Positions 1 through 10,604 are shown, numbered from the stretch's first letter. The stretch is DNA of 64,000 nucleotides from Bettongia penicillata ogilbyi (GCA_023548195.1 JAJHZJ010000696.1:598001-662000); one strand, 5' to 3'. Program-made: numbers and translations. The notes: a model not told the origin generated them from the sequence alone.

Positions 1-188
1 TCTGGAGCTGAGGTGTCAGATACATCCGGAGTGAGGCCCAAATCAGATCAAAATGAAATTGGGAAATATTTAACCAGATAAATAAAAATACAATGAAACA
101 AATAATATTTCATTTTAAAACTAAGTCAATAAACATCTCACAGGGATCTTACAGGGATCTCACAAATTTCTATTCAAATTTGCCACCA
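1..188 (-). mobile_element. Probable hAT-type MITE, 5' end cut by window edge
   Basis: An A-rich core (AAATGAAATTGGGAAATATT near 50-70, then AAATAAAAATACAATG) and an end that resembles a TTTGACACCACTG terminus (TTTGCCACCACT, 178-190) fit an abundant marsupial non-autonomous hAT element. Family identity is from memory only. Orientation is assigned by that terminus. Confidence 0.4.
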
Positions 189-244
189 CTAGCCCAGAGC
201 ACCAAGTGGCAACATACAAATTTTAATTGTAATAGGAACTGGGA

Positions 245-475
245 ACAAGCACATATGAAGCACCTACTATGTGTCAGGCATTGTGCTAATCACCTTATAA
301 ATATAATCTGAAGGGTATTTCAAATATTATTTGATTATCTCAAAAGCCCTGGGAGGTGGAGGCTATTATTATCCTAATTTTCAGTTGAGAAAACTGAGGC
401 AGGCAAACATTAACTGATCCACCCAGGTTTCAGAAAAGGGACATGAATCCTTGCTTAGAAGCTGAATCTCTACCC
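245..475 (-). mobile_element. MIR SINE, antisense
   Basis: In antisense order it shows the MIR 3' end (AGCACCTACTATGTGTCAGG), the CORE segment with TTATTATCC, and AGAAAACTGAGGCAGGCA. The tRNA-like head near 430-475 is poorly preserved. Confidence 0.7.
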
Positions 476-558
476 ACTATTTAAACTGAAATTAAATTTA
501 ATTGCCTTCTGTTATTTCTTAGCAGATCTGTAATTTCATCCACATAGGAAGCTCCCTG

Positions 559-608
559 CCTCCTTCTACTAACATATATATATATATATATATGTTAGTA
601 GAAGGAGG
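559..608. repeat. Perfect 50-bp AT-rich palindrome
   Basis: Positions 559-608 read identically on both strands with no spacer. The outer arms are CCTCCTTCTACTAACA and its complement TGTTAGTAGAAGGAGG, joined by alternating TA. It can extrude as a cruciform or hairpin. It directly abuts the longer (TA)n at 611. Confidence 0.95.
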
Positions 609-609
609 G

Positions 610-610
<1 letters not shown>

Positions 611-670
<60 letters not shown>
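611..670. repeat. (TA)30 microsatellite
   Basis: Uninterrupted alternating TA over 60 bases between the palindrome and a TTAGGG-like stretch. Confidence 0.97.
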
Positions 671-674
<4 letters not shown>

Positions 675-691
675 TAGCATTAGGGTTAGGG
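671..691 (+). repeat. Short interstitial telomere-like motif
   Basis: Two TTAGGG units, one GGGTTAG and one degenerate GCATTAGGG spacer lie directly after (TA)n. It is too short to be a telomere; it could be a double-strand-break repair scar or chance. Confidence 0.6.
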
Positions 692-2225
692 CATCTCTTT
701 GACTTTATCCTTTATCTTTATCCTCTTTGTCGTTATTTTCCTTCTGGATTTTTATTGTCTCTAATTCTTCTAAAGTGAAATAATAACCCTTTTTGGTGGA
801 TAAATACACAATGTACTGAAAGAGAAAATCCAGCAAATGGTATAAACAAAGAAAACAAAGAAAAGTTAAGTGGCAAAAAGAGAGAAGCAAAAATAGCTTA
901 AATATAGAAATACATCCCATTATGTTCATCATTGGGATTCACAAGTACTGTTATCAATGGGAAGACAATTTGTTTGCTTTATATTAGTTGCTTTAATTAC
1001 AGATAGCATAAAGCCTTATAAATTGAAACATCTTTAAAGTGTGTATTGGCAACACAAGGTGAGCTTTTCATAGAAAATTAAATGATTTTGTAAAAGTATG
1101 AGTCAAAGCCCATTTTAGACATTACCCTTTTCAGATATTAAGTGGCCAACCTCATGATCTATTCACAAACTATAAAAAATGATAAACTTGGACTGGTCCA
1201 TTCATGGCTAGTAATGGGTATGAAACCTTAGGTGGTACATACTCTGAGTAAAAAGGGTTCTATTTTTTGACACCATTCATATTAGTAAGTACAATATAAT
1301 GAGTTAGTTTTCCCCAAAACTTCAACTTTTCCATAATTTAAATAATTCAAGAATTATCAGTGCATCTTTCAGAATTTAACCAGTGTTTTCCTAGTTTGGA
1401 ATTTCAATAGCAAGGGGAAGAGATATTATACTCTTGCTCCCTAACCCCATTCCTATGAATAGCATTGACAGAGCCATGGGAGATGTCTTACCCAGCACAG
1501 AGCAGACCCACAGAGTTGAGTTATAGAATGGAGAAGACTGTGGAAACCAGTAGAAGAACCTGCTCAGCAGAGATACTTCATCTAGAGGAAGCAGCACAAA
1601 GAAAACACAAGAAAAAGGGCCAAAGATATGAATTAATTTAATCACTTGTATGCCCTACATGTGTGTGTACCTCTATACTAGTGTATGTGCTTACTCTCCT
1701 CACCGTCACCATTTTTATTTGGAATAGAACGTGCCCCAAGTTTAGAAGGAGAATATTTTAATACTATTGTTTATTCTATGCCATTTCAGTAATACCTTTG
1801 CTTAAAGTTAATTGTGTGAACTAAGACTATTAAGGGTAAACACACTGATGGGGTCTTCATGGGAACCCTACGGTATAGGAACCTGGGGAGTTCTTATAAA
1901 GTTGAAAGCATGGACTCATTGGACTCATAAAATAAATGCTTGCTAACTGGACAGAGTATCCTGAAGCTGGTGTATTCATCTCCTCAGGGACCCAACTTAC
2001 TAGTGCAGTTGAGGGATAATTCAGAAAGGACAGTATGTTTTTAATAAGCAAAAACAAACAATGAAATCTGTGACATCAAAAAATTGCCTGCATGATCTTA
2101 AATAATTTCTCATAAAACCACTAAGTGTAAAAAACTTGGAGAGAGAGGAAAAACTTTGGGGCTAACTGGAACTATTGGGATGGCAGCCCCTTGTGGACGA
2201 TAAGAACGAGTAGCATATTATGCAA
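692..2225. other. Unidentified AT-rich sequence
   Basis: No repeat family, conserved frame or RNA gene recognised. Short open frames on the minus strand (for example 1391-1645) show no familiar motif and no splice context. The right end may hold further decayed hAT sequence. Confidence 0.5.
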
Positions 2226-2229
2226 AGCA

Positions 2230-2917
2230 TCTCTGAATGGCTCCACATGGAGATAATATAATGCAAAGACGAATCGTCCAGAAGTCTGAAGACCTTTGCA
2301 GCCAGCTAGATGCTAAACTTAATTCTTCCTATTTTTCATTGCAAGTGGATGAAGCAACAGATGTTGTTAAACATGTTCCGTTGATTACATAGGTAAGATA
2401 TGTAATTGAAACTAATGTTAAGTAAGAGTTGTTCTTTCGAAAAGCTTTTGATGGCTGTGCCACATTCAGAAAAATGTTCAATATAAATGACAGATCTTTC
2501 AAATAATATAATGTAAGCTCTATGTTGACAGGGCTGAGTTGATGTAAGGATAAAATGCATGCCTACAAACACTAATCAAAAATTTGGCCCCATGTGCGAT
2601 TTGGCTGCTGCATCCTTCTCAGACAATCACTGTATAAAGAAAAACGAGTGAAGAGCAACATATGGCATTTGAAGTTCTTGAAAGTATAATAAATTTGATA
2701 TTTTTCAATCTAGCCCATTAAAGAGAAAGCTCTTTGCAAAATCGTGTGATGACATGGGGTCAGAGCATAATGCTTTTCTATATTATTGTGAAACGCACTG
2801 GCTTCCTTGTGCCAAAGGACTTCAAAGGGTATTTATGCCAAAAGAGGAAATTGCCATTTTTCTTAGTATTAACAACAAAAAAGAAATTCATTCATTTTAT
2901 AACAAAAATTATTCCTG
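2230..2917 (+). pseudogene. Fossil hAT (Charlie/ZBED-like) transposase fragment
   Basis: The frame starting at 2261 reads through to about 2500 with only two internal stops (2390 and near 2423). It holds a hAT-like block: QRRIVQKSEDLCSQL, then YFSLQVDEATDVVK (2327-2371) and, after a stop, VRYVIETNVK and ELLFRKAFDG. The DEATD at 2348-2362 corresponds to the region of the first catalytic Asp of hAT transposases. A second block in another frame, 2715-2917, reads PLKRKLFAKSCDDMGSEHN, then THWLPCAKGLQRVF and PKEEIAIFL, which matches the family's RWLS..K.L.RV..L..E...FL region. The segment between, where a CTDGA-like second Asp would be, is scrambled. Stops and at least one frameshift make it non-functional. 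The BED zinc finger and C-terminal dimerisation region are not visible. Family assignment rests on motif spacing, seen by eye. Confidence 0.75.
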
Positions 2918-3167
2918 AAATTTGCATATTTGATAGATGGTCCTGGGAAGTTGTGCATTCTAAATATTATGAAAGAGTTATAACAATGGGCAATCATTTA
3001 TAATATAATAGTATTTCATATGATTCCCAACTTCAAAAATTCTTGTCATACAAGTGAAATAGAAGAAAGACCTTATTAGTAAGTTATACGATTATATGTT
3101 TAAGATTTCTTTGTGTGTTTTAAATTGCAATGAACTTTAATCTTTATTCTAATAAAATACAAGCATC

Positions 3168-3285
3168 ATGGTAAATAGTGAATAGAGAACTGACCTTCAA
3201 GTCAGAGAGTCCTGAGTTCACATTTTGTGGCTGACACATACTGACCATGTGATTCTGGGAAAGTCACAACATTTCAGTGCCCTAG
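3168..3285 (+). mobile_element. MIR/CORE-SINE fragment, 5' half
   Basis: The tRNA-like head is decayed but shows GTCAGAGAGTCCTGAGTTCA (B-box region), a degraded CTGACACATACTGACCATGTG, then GGGAAAGTCACAACATTTCA. The 3' half is lost. Confidence 0.55.
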
Positions 3286-3298
3286 ACAACTTTTTAAA

Positions 3299-3575
3299 CA
3301 GAAATTTTTAACCTTGAGTCTACACACTCACATGTGTGTATATCTACATACATACACATATGTATATATGCACATATATACACTTAAAGAGACAGATATG
3401 TATATATACATGTACGTGTATTATATGGAGAAATACAGAAATTTCAGTATAACTGGTTTCCTTTGTAATCTTATGTATTTTATTTTATGCATTTAAAAAT
3501 ATTATTCTGAGAAGATATTCATAGACTTCATCAGACTGCTAAAGGACTCCATGTCACAAAAACATTTAAGTATGC
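3299..3575. mobile_element. MER5-like hAT MITE with internal microsatellite
   Basis: The right part carries the core TTTATGCATTTAAAAATATT and CCATGTCACAAAAACATTTAAG, shared with a second copy at 10600-10775. The left end has an ATTTTTAACCTT-like terminus inverted to the right end. A CA/TA microsatellite has expanded between. Class assigned from the termini; family name not certain. Confidence 0.5.
3325..3422. repeat. Imperfect CA/TATG microsatellite
   Basis: Interleaved ACATATGTATA and TGTATATAC units inside the MITE copy. Confidence 0.75.
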
Positions 3576-3727
3576 CTTCTCTAAGATGATCAGTTGCAGA
3601 GAATGTACTGACCTGCATTAGTAGAGGTAGCTACCTTATCCAATCATTTCCCTTTACTAACAAAACCATAGGTTCAGTCTTTATCCCTTTTCTAACATAC
3701 AAGCTAACAAAAAATGTCTGATAAATA

Positions 3728-3756
3728 GTCTTGTGTGTGTGTCTGTGTGTGTGTGA
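3728..3756. repeat. (GT)n microsatellite
   Basis: GT repeat with a single CT interruption. Confidence 0.9.
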
Positions 3757-3894
3757 AAAGGGGAAGTGTCACTACATAGTGTTTAGAAAGCACAAACAAG
3801 AGTAGATAAACTAATTACTTTATATGTTTGAAAGTAATGAAAATGATTTTTTTTTAATTCTCTAATTTAGACTTTTATCTAAGGAAAGATGGCT

Positions 3895-4385
3895 CCTTGC
3901 CAAGGCCAACCCTTTAGCTCTCCCTTACAAAAAAATTAAGTTTCCCTTTTCCTCCTGACCCCATGATATCTCCCTATTTCATCAGTTTGGACTTTAAGAT
4001 TCTCCACAACATATTCCAATGTACCTTTCCGTCATTATTCTACATTTCTCCCCTTACCTCATTGCACAGTTCTAGCCAAACCGGTTTCATTCTGTCTACC
4101 ACCTCCATGAGTTTGCACTGGTCCCCAGTACGCTCCCTCCTCATCCCCATCTTTATCTTGCTTCAAGACTCAGTGCAGAAACCATGTCCTTATGGAAACT
4201 CCCTCATCCCTCCAATCCCTAGTGTTCTCTCTTTTCAAGGTACTTTGTATTACTGATGATTGGTGTTCGAATTGCACCCCCTATATTCCTTCTGCAAGAA
4301 GACTTAAGCTCCCTGAAGGCAAGGAACTGGCTTATTTTTGCCTTTGAATCCCTAACATCTCCTCTAGCACCAGTCGCTTGATAAA
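3895..4385 (+). mobile_element. L2 LINE 3' end
   Basis: Pyrimidine-rich L2 3' ORF2/UTR sequence: CTTCAAGACTCAGTGCAGAA (antecedent of CTTCAAG.CCAGCTC), GGTACTTTGTATTACT, then AGCTCCCTGAAGGCAAGGAA and AATCCCTAACATCTCC. The terminal AGTAGGTGCTTAATAAATG segment is degraded near 4370. Confidence 0.75.
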
Positions 4386-4520
4386 GAAAAAAAATGTATT
4401 TAATTCAATTGAACTCAATTCAAACTTCTTCCAATTCATTTGAAATATTGATTCTAGGATGTCATGTCTCATGATAAATGCAGCCTTGCATATTGCGACC
4501 ATGTAGTCTGGTTATGGAGA

Positions 4521-4756
4521 GGGAGCTATGTGGCTCAATGAATAGAGTGCTAGACTTAGAATGAAGAAGATGTGAGTTCAAATCTGGCCACTGACACTTA
4601 CTAATTCGTGTGACCCCAGGCAACTCACTTAACTACTGTTTGCCTCAACCCACTGGAGAAGGAAATGGCAAACCACTCCTGTATGCTTGCCAAGAAAACA
4701 GCGTTAATGTGTTATATAATCCATGCGATCATAAAGACTTGGACATGACTGAACAA
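4521..4756 (+). mobile_element. MAR1-type marsupial SINE, full length with TSD
   Basis: Head AGCTATGTGGCTCAATGAAT, B-box-like GAGTTCAAATCTGGCC, CORE with GTGACCCCAGGCAACTCACT, then GGAGAAGGAAATGGCAAACC and tail TTGGACATGACTGAACA. It is flanked by a 15-bp duplication GTCTGGYTATGGAGA (4506-4520 and 4757-4771, one mismatch), showing ordinary retroposition. Confidence 0.92.
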
Positions 4757-6412
4757 GTCTGGCTATGGAGAAGGAGCTTTAGTTTCCTCTGATCTATGAC
4801 ATTTAGGAAATGTTAGTAGTAAAACATCCAGAAGAAAGCTGCAAGGATGGAGGACTTTGAATTCATATCACATGAGAACCGGCCAAAGAGGATTGGAGAC
4901 AAAGCACAGATGGCAGGGTAGAAGGAACTAGTATAACTAGATCCCTCCCAAAACTCTTTCAAATAGATCTAAAAAACACAGCAGACTGAGTTTTCATGAG
5001 GAAATCTAAGACATAGAGAAAGTCATTTTTTCCAGTCCTACTCAATACAGGGAGATAAACAGAGAAGTCTATGGCCACTAAGGATGGGATCTGGCCAGAA
5101 GTGACATGTGGGGACCATTCTAGCATAGGAAGAGGCTGTTTAATGGGACAATTAGAGATCCTAGGCTGTTACAAGGGAATCCCTACATCCTGCCAAGGGG
5201 CACCTCAACAGAAACAGTTGCCAATTGTCATCTTTGTTGCCCACAACCCAATTCTGAGTCACAGATCCAGGGCAGTCAGATCCAAAAAATGACATGCCCA
5301 GGTAAGCAAGCCCTGAGTCATGTACCAAAAAAAGGTGGAAGTTCAGAAACAAGCAGTAGTGGTATGACTCTAAAGCCTACAGAGGAATAACCAGGGCCAG
5401 AATTTCAGATATAAGGAGAGTCTACAGCTCTGTTGTTCTGAAAGAACAGAGTTCCCCTACTCTGAGTCCAGCAATAATCCACCCTTGCTATGGCCCAAAC
5501 TCAGATCAGGAATTGGCAGAACTTAGACCAGTGGGCCAGTAATCACACCTTATTCTGGAAAGAACCACTTTGAGAGCTCTGAAAACTTGCAGGTCTCCAG
5601 CCTGAGCTGTTTCTGAGATTCTGGAATAACACAACATTTCATTATCTTAAGAAAGCAGCAACTAAAGCAGCCCAGAACTTCTTTCAGAAATATACTAAGC
5701 CTACAGCATTAAGCCCAAGGTCAGGGAGTAAACCTGAAGAATGAACAAAAAAACCCATAATCATAAAAACGGATGTTCAAGATACAGACATAGAAGCATA
5801 GAATGACTCCAAAACATTTACAAGCAAAGCCCCAAAGCAAACCATACCATGGGCAAAAATTCAACCAGAATTCCTAAAAGAGATGAAACAAGAGTTTAAA
5901 AATGTTTTTGTTCATAAAATGAGAGTACTAAAGGAAAAAATGGAAAAGAAATTAGAGCTATAAAAGAAAGAATTGGAAAGAAAATCAACAGTTTGATGCA
6001 AGAGACACAAAGTCTTGTCCAAGCAACAAACTCCCAGAAAAATTAGAATGAAGCAAACAGAAGCCAATGACTCCATGAGACAAAAAATCTTTTGACTAAT
6101 CTGAACCCCATCATCAAAACAAGAGCCTTGTTTCAAGAAACTTTAAAAGAAAATTGACTCTTGGAATCAGAAAAGCTAAGTTGCAATAGAAAGAAACTAC
6201 CAGTCACCTTCTGAGAGAAATCCCCAAATGAAACTTCCAGCAACATCATAGCCAAAATCCAGAGTTTTCAGTTTTCAGGTCCAAGAAAAAATACTTCAAG
6301 CAGTCAGAAAGAAATAATTCCAAGTGCCAAGGGGCCACAGTCAATATCACACATCATTTAGCAGTCACTACAACCAAGGAACAAAGACCTTAGAATATCA
6401 TATTCCAAAAGA

Positions 6413-6414
6413 AA

Positions 6415-6446
<32 letters not shown>

Positions 6447-6470
6447 CACATATATATATATTATATATAG
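6413..6470. repeat. (TA)n microsatellite inside HAL1
   Basis: Alternating TA with CACA interruption. Confidence 0.9.
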
Positions 6471-6968
6471 GCTCACAGCCAAGAATAACTTGACAAAACT
6501 GAAAATACTAAAGGAGGTGGAAAAAAGACTTTTAATGCAATAGAGTACTTCTAAGCATTTCTGATTAAAAGACCAGAGCTTTGTAAAAACTGTAGTTCAC
6601 ACAAGAATTAAGAGGAAGCAAAAGATAAGCATAAATGAACAATGTAAAGGACTAAACAAGGATAAACTGCTCATATTCTAATATGAGGAGATGATACATA
6701 TGTCCTCATTACATCTTATCATCATCAGAAGTCTGAGTTCTGGGAGTGGTTCTATTATGTCTTGATGATCTTAAGAGAGCAATGGGAAAAGGGGAAGAGG
6801 AATATAACGGAGGGTAAGGGAAAGGAAGATTAGAGAAAATTATTTCATATAATCAGGGCATGCAGGTAGACATCTATACAAACAAAAGGAGAAACTGGTG
6901 AGGGTAGCAGCTAACATTCAAATCTTAGTCTCATTTGAACTGGTCAGAGGCAGGAAGAATACATACAT

Positions 6969-6986
6969 AGACACACACACACACAG
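6969..6986. repeat. (AC)n microsatellite inside HAL1
   Basis: Nine AC units following ACATAG repeats. Confidence 0.85.
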
Positions 6987-7699
6987 TAGGGTACAAAAAT
7001 GTGTGTCACTCAATAGGGAAATGAGAGAAGGGAGAAGGAAGTATAAGGGAGGCATATTAAGGGAAGGATTAGTCAGGAATAAAATAAATCTTACGATGTA
7101 CAAAAATATTTATAGCTCTCTTTAGGATGGCAGAGGATGGGAATCTGAAGGGGAATCATGAAATGAGACTGAACAAGTCACTATACATATAAATGTGATG
7201 TGATACCGCTGTGTTGTTTTAAAAATTAATGAAGTGGATGGTTTCACAGAAACACAGAAAGACTTGTATGAACTGATGCATAGTAAAGCAAACAGGAACT
7301 TGGTGGAAAATGTATATGGTGAAAGCAATATGGAAAAACAACTTTGAAAGAATTAGGAACTCCAAACAGTATTTCAGAGGACAAAAAATGAAACATGCTT
7401 CCTATAGTTCAAGGGGTAAAGGACTCAGAATACAGAATACATGGTCAATGTGGAAATTTGTTTTGCTTGACAATACATGTTCGTAACTTTTCTTTCATTA
7501 TTAATTGATAGGGGAAAAGGGAAGAGGCTGAGGTAGGAGGGATAGAGTAGATTCTTCTTGATTTAAAAAATAATGAAATATAATTTTTACTAAGGAAAAA
7601 AGACAACACTAATAGCTACAGTCAGATCACTTGGTAGGACTATTAGATAGAAGAAATATTGGTATTCTATTTGGGTTTAGATGTCAGTTGGACTATAAG

Positions 7700-8058
7700 A
7701 AATCTGAGAACTGCAAAAGTGATGCTTTGAACTGTGGTGCTAAAGAAGATTTTTGAGTCCCTTAGACAGCAAGGAGATCTAACCATTCAATACTTAAAGA
7801 AATCAATCTAGGCTTTGCATCAGAAGGTCAAAAACTGAATTTGAAGCTCAAATTCTTTGGCCACATAATGAAAAGACACAACAACTTGATATTGGAAAAG
7901 ATTGGAAACAAAAGGAAAAGGGGATGGCAGAGGAGGAAATGGATAGATAGCATCATGGAAACAATGAATACAAGTTTGGACAAATTCAATAAATGGTGGA
8001 GGATAGAAGGGTCTTAGTCTATAGGGTCATGAAGAGTTAAAACAACTGAACTGAACAA
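7700..8058 (+). mobile_element. BovB-like RTE LINE 3' end
   Basis: The sequence follows the 3' end of RTE/BovB ORF2: TTTGAACTGTGGTGCTAAAG (FELWCW region, 7727), GTCCCTTAGACAGCAAGGAG (7758), TTCTTTGGCCACATAATGAA (FGHLM region, 7854), GGAAATGGATAGATAGCATC (RWLDGI region, 7937) and GGGTCATGAAGAGTTAAAAC near the 3' tail (8025). Frameshifts and stops are frequent. 5' truncated; ends with ACTGAACTGAACAAC. Confidence 0.8.
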
Positions 8059-8059
8059 C

Positions 8060-8287
8060 AATATCTGAAACAGAAGCAATGAGTGGAAATTGCAAAGTAT
8101 TAAATTTAGTTTTGATGTCAGGAAAAAAATCTTGCCTGATAATGAGAGTCATCCAAAAGCGGAATGAACTCCTTTGGACCGTAAAACCAGAGTTCTTCAA
8201 ACAAAGGTTGGATGACCATGTGTGCATGTTATAGTCGGGATTCTTTTTTGGACAAGATGGCCACTATCAACTCTAAAATTTTGTGAT
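8060..8287 (+). mobile_element. L3/CR1 LINE 3' end
   Basis: AAATTGCAAAGTATTAAATT, AAATCTTGCCTGATAATGAG, GTCATCCAAAAGCGGAATGA, TTCAAACAAAGGTTGGATGA and the final CAACTCTAAAATTTTGTGAT follow the L3 3' terminal order. Abuts the RTE tail. Confidence 0.65.
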
Positions 8288-8470
8288 TCACATAATATAT
8301 ACCGGCTTCTTATACCAGTTTGAAAATACTCCATTTTCTTTCTTCACTCCTTAGTTTGTCACTGTTTGGTTTTCTTTTCCTTTTCACAAATAATGTTCTT
8401 GAAACTCAATTTGGTCCAATGTATTTATTACATGATCAGATGGAAGATTCAAGATAGCAAATTTAGTGGT
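8280..8470. other. Unidentified spacer
   Basis: AT-rich; nothing recognised. Confidence 0.4.
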
Positions 8471-8474
8471 GTTT

Positions 8475-8690
8475 CTTCTGAGAGATAGATTGGACCTGTA
8501 ATTTCTTCAACAGAGGGAACTCCCAGGGAGGGTAACTCTCTTTATTGATGAGGTCAGCACCTTCTCAACAATTGAGGATTGAGAGACTGAGTGACTTTCC
8601 CAAGGTCACACAGCCAGTACGTGCCAGAGGCTGGATTTGAATTCAGGTCTCTGGTTCTGAGACTAGCTCTCTATTACTTCATGCTGCCTC
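8475..8690 (-). mobile_element. CORE-SINE (Ther/MON1-like), antisense
   Basis: Antisense order: GAGACTGAGTGACTTTCCCA, AGGTCACACAGCCAGTACGT, GGATTTGAATTCAGGTCTCT, CTCTCTATTACTTCATGCTG. The last is the complement of the tRNA-derived head. Confidence 0.65.
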
Positions 8691-8832
8691 TAGAATATAA
8701 TAATCTCCTTAGTAAGAGGAAAATATGATTCTCTTTTTCCTCTTCCTCTCTTTCCTTTTCCTTCTTCCATCACTGCTCTCTCCCCCTCTTCTCCTGTCCC
8801 TTTTATTACTATCTCTCTTCCTTTCCATTATA

Positions 8833-10292
8833 GTTTTCCTTGATAATTTCATGAAAGATGATGTCTAGGCTCTTTTTTTGATCATGGCTTTCAGGTAGTC
8901 CCATAATTTTTAAATTATCTCTCCTGGATTGATTTTCCAGACCAGTTGTTTTTCCAATGAGATATTTCACATTATCTTCCATTTTTTCATTCTTTTGGGT
9001 TTTGGGGGGGGATTTCTTGGTTTCTCATAAAGTCATTAGCCTTCATCTGTGCCATTCTAATTTTTAAAGAACTATTTTCTTCAGTGAGCTTTTGAACCTC
9101 CTTTTCCATTTGACCAATTCTGCTTTTTAAAGCATTCTTCTCCTCATTGGCTTTTTGAACCTCTTTTGCCAGTTAAGTTAGCCATTTTTCAAGGTGTTAT
9201 TTTCTTCAGCATTTTTGGGGTTTCCTTTACCAAGGTGTTGACCCACTTTTCATGCTTTTCTTGCATCTCTCTCATTTCTCTTCCCAGTTTTTCCTCCACC
9301 TGTCCAACTTGATTTTCAAAATCCTTTTTGAGCTCTTCCATGGTCTGAGCTCATTGAATACTTATTTTGGATGTTTGGGATACAGAGCCTTGGCTTTTAT
9401 GTCTTTCCCTGATGGTAAGCATTGTTCTTCCTCATCTGAAAGGATGGGAGGAGATATCTGTTCACCAAGAAAATAACCTTCTATGGCTTATTTTTTTCCT
9501 TTTTTTGGGCATTTTCCCGATCAGTTACTTGACTTTTGGGCCCTTTGTCAAGAGTAGGGTATACTCTGGGGACCTGTAAGATATCAGTTCCTCCAAAGTG
9601 GCACAATCAAGCATGTACTGGTCTGGGCTCAGGGAAGAATTTTTGTGCCCAGAATCTTAGCAGAATTTCCTCTCCACAGGCACCTAACCTCCAGTTCCAC
9701 CAAGCTAGCACTGGGGGGGTGGGATTCAGTCAAACTATGGGGGCAGGCAGGGCCACCATTCAGTGAGAGACAAAGACCAGCTCCCTCAATGCCCCCAGGG
9801 GTTTTTACGATCCAGCAATGGTCTCGGGCTGCTTTGGTGCTGCCATGAGAACTCCTGCCACCTGCCTGATGTGGCCTCTGTGAGCCGCTGTCTGAGGCCA
9901 GAGCTATGAGAAGGCCCTTCTCCCTTCCTGGCCAGCTGAAAAAATCCCTGTCACTGAACTTTGGTGCCTGTAGGTTGAGGGATCTGTGGACCCCACTGCT
10001 GCGACTGGGGATTCTGAAACTGGAGATTCTGCCCCTAGGGGCTGTTCATGAGCTGCGCTGCCCAGCCAACCCTGGGCTGGGCTCCATGCTCCGCTCCTCA
10101 TCCAGTACAACAGACATTTCCCATGGACCTTTCAGGTTACCCTGGGCTAGAAATCTCCACTCTGTTGTTCTCCACTTCTGCTGCTCCAAAATTTTGTTGA
10201 GAGTCCCTCTCTACAGGTATTTTATGGGTTGTGTGGGGAGAGCCTGCATTTTTTTGTCTTTCTACTCCACCATCTTGACTCCACTCCCCCTT
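8833..10292 (-). mobile_element. L1 5' UTR and ORF1 N-terminal part, antisense
   Basis: Read on the minus strand, it starts at about 10292 with GTGGAGTCAAGATGGTGGAG, a typical L1 5' UTR start, and runs through about 900 bases of GC-richer UTR. ORF1 follows: ATG at 9341-9339, then MEELKKDFENQVGQVEEKL, a Lys/Glu-rich coiled coil, and GLPESHDQKKSLDIIFHE near 8850. The frame is broken by small indels after about 50 codons. The RNA-binding half of ORF1 and all of ORF2 are missing, so this is not an ordinary 5'-truncated copy; an internal or 3' deletion removed the rest. Confidence 0.85.
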
Positions 10293-10475
10293 CCTTTCCG
10301 TTATAAAAGGCAAAAGAAGTGTTCTCAGAACACAGAAGCAAGGCCAAAAATACAAGAAACTTTCAGACGAGATTCCTAGAGAAATGCAGAAAGAGATCCA
10401 ACTGTAAACTGCTGGAAATAGTTTGGACAAAGAAATAGCTAGTCTTCTAGTCAAACCAGTAGTTGAGAAGTAACA

Positions 10476-10600
10476 CAGTTCTTTCTATCAGTGGGACCTT
10501 AGGCAATTCACTTAACCAATTTGTACCTCAGTTTCCTCCTCTATAAAGTGAGATCTTGGATTCATTCACTTCCAAGCTCCTCTTACCTCTAAATCAGGGA
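10476..10600 (+). mobile_element. MIR3 SINE fragment
   Basis: GGGACCTTAGGCAATTCACT, CCTCAGTTTCCTCCTCTATA and the L3-like tail TCCAAGCTCCTCTTACCTCT. Confidence 0.6.
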
Positions 10601-10604
10601 GCCA

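Larger units (their letters stand above)
4890..7600 (+). mobile_element. HAL1-like (half-L1) element
   Basis: Begins with an L1-like leader (GATGGCAGGGTAGAAGGAAC, about 4909). A Lys/Glu-rich coiled-coil ORF1 relic follows at about 5880-6170, then ORF1 C-terminal-like sequence (about 6480-6600, ending AAAAGACCAGAGCTTTGTAA). The 3' region follows without any RT/ORF2 (GACTTGTATGAACTGATGCA at 7261; GGAAATTTGTTTTGCTTGAC at 7452). ORF1 joined directly to a 3' UTR is the HAL1 layout. ORF1 is broken by stops. A TA tract interrupts it at 6415-6470. Confidence 0.65.

Noticed and set aside
671..691. Telomere or subtelomere boundary
   Set aside because: Only two exact TTAGGG units are present and unique-type sequence continues on both sides.
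4521..4756. tRNA gene or pseudogene from the SINE head
   Set aside because: A/B-box-like sequences belong to the SINE promoter; no cloverleaf or anticodon arm is preserved.
6969..7328. CRISPR-like or satellite array
   Set aside because: Only dinucleotide repeats within a HAL1 element; no regularly spaced repeats with spacers anywhere in the window.
9906..10379. 157-codon plus-strand open frame
   Set aside because: It lies on the complement of the L1 5' UTR, a GC-richer, stop-poor region; no protein motif and no splice context.
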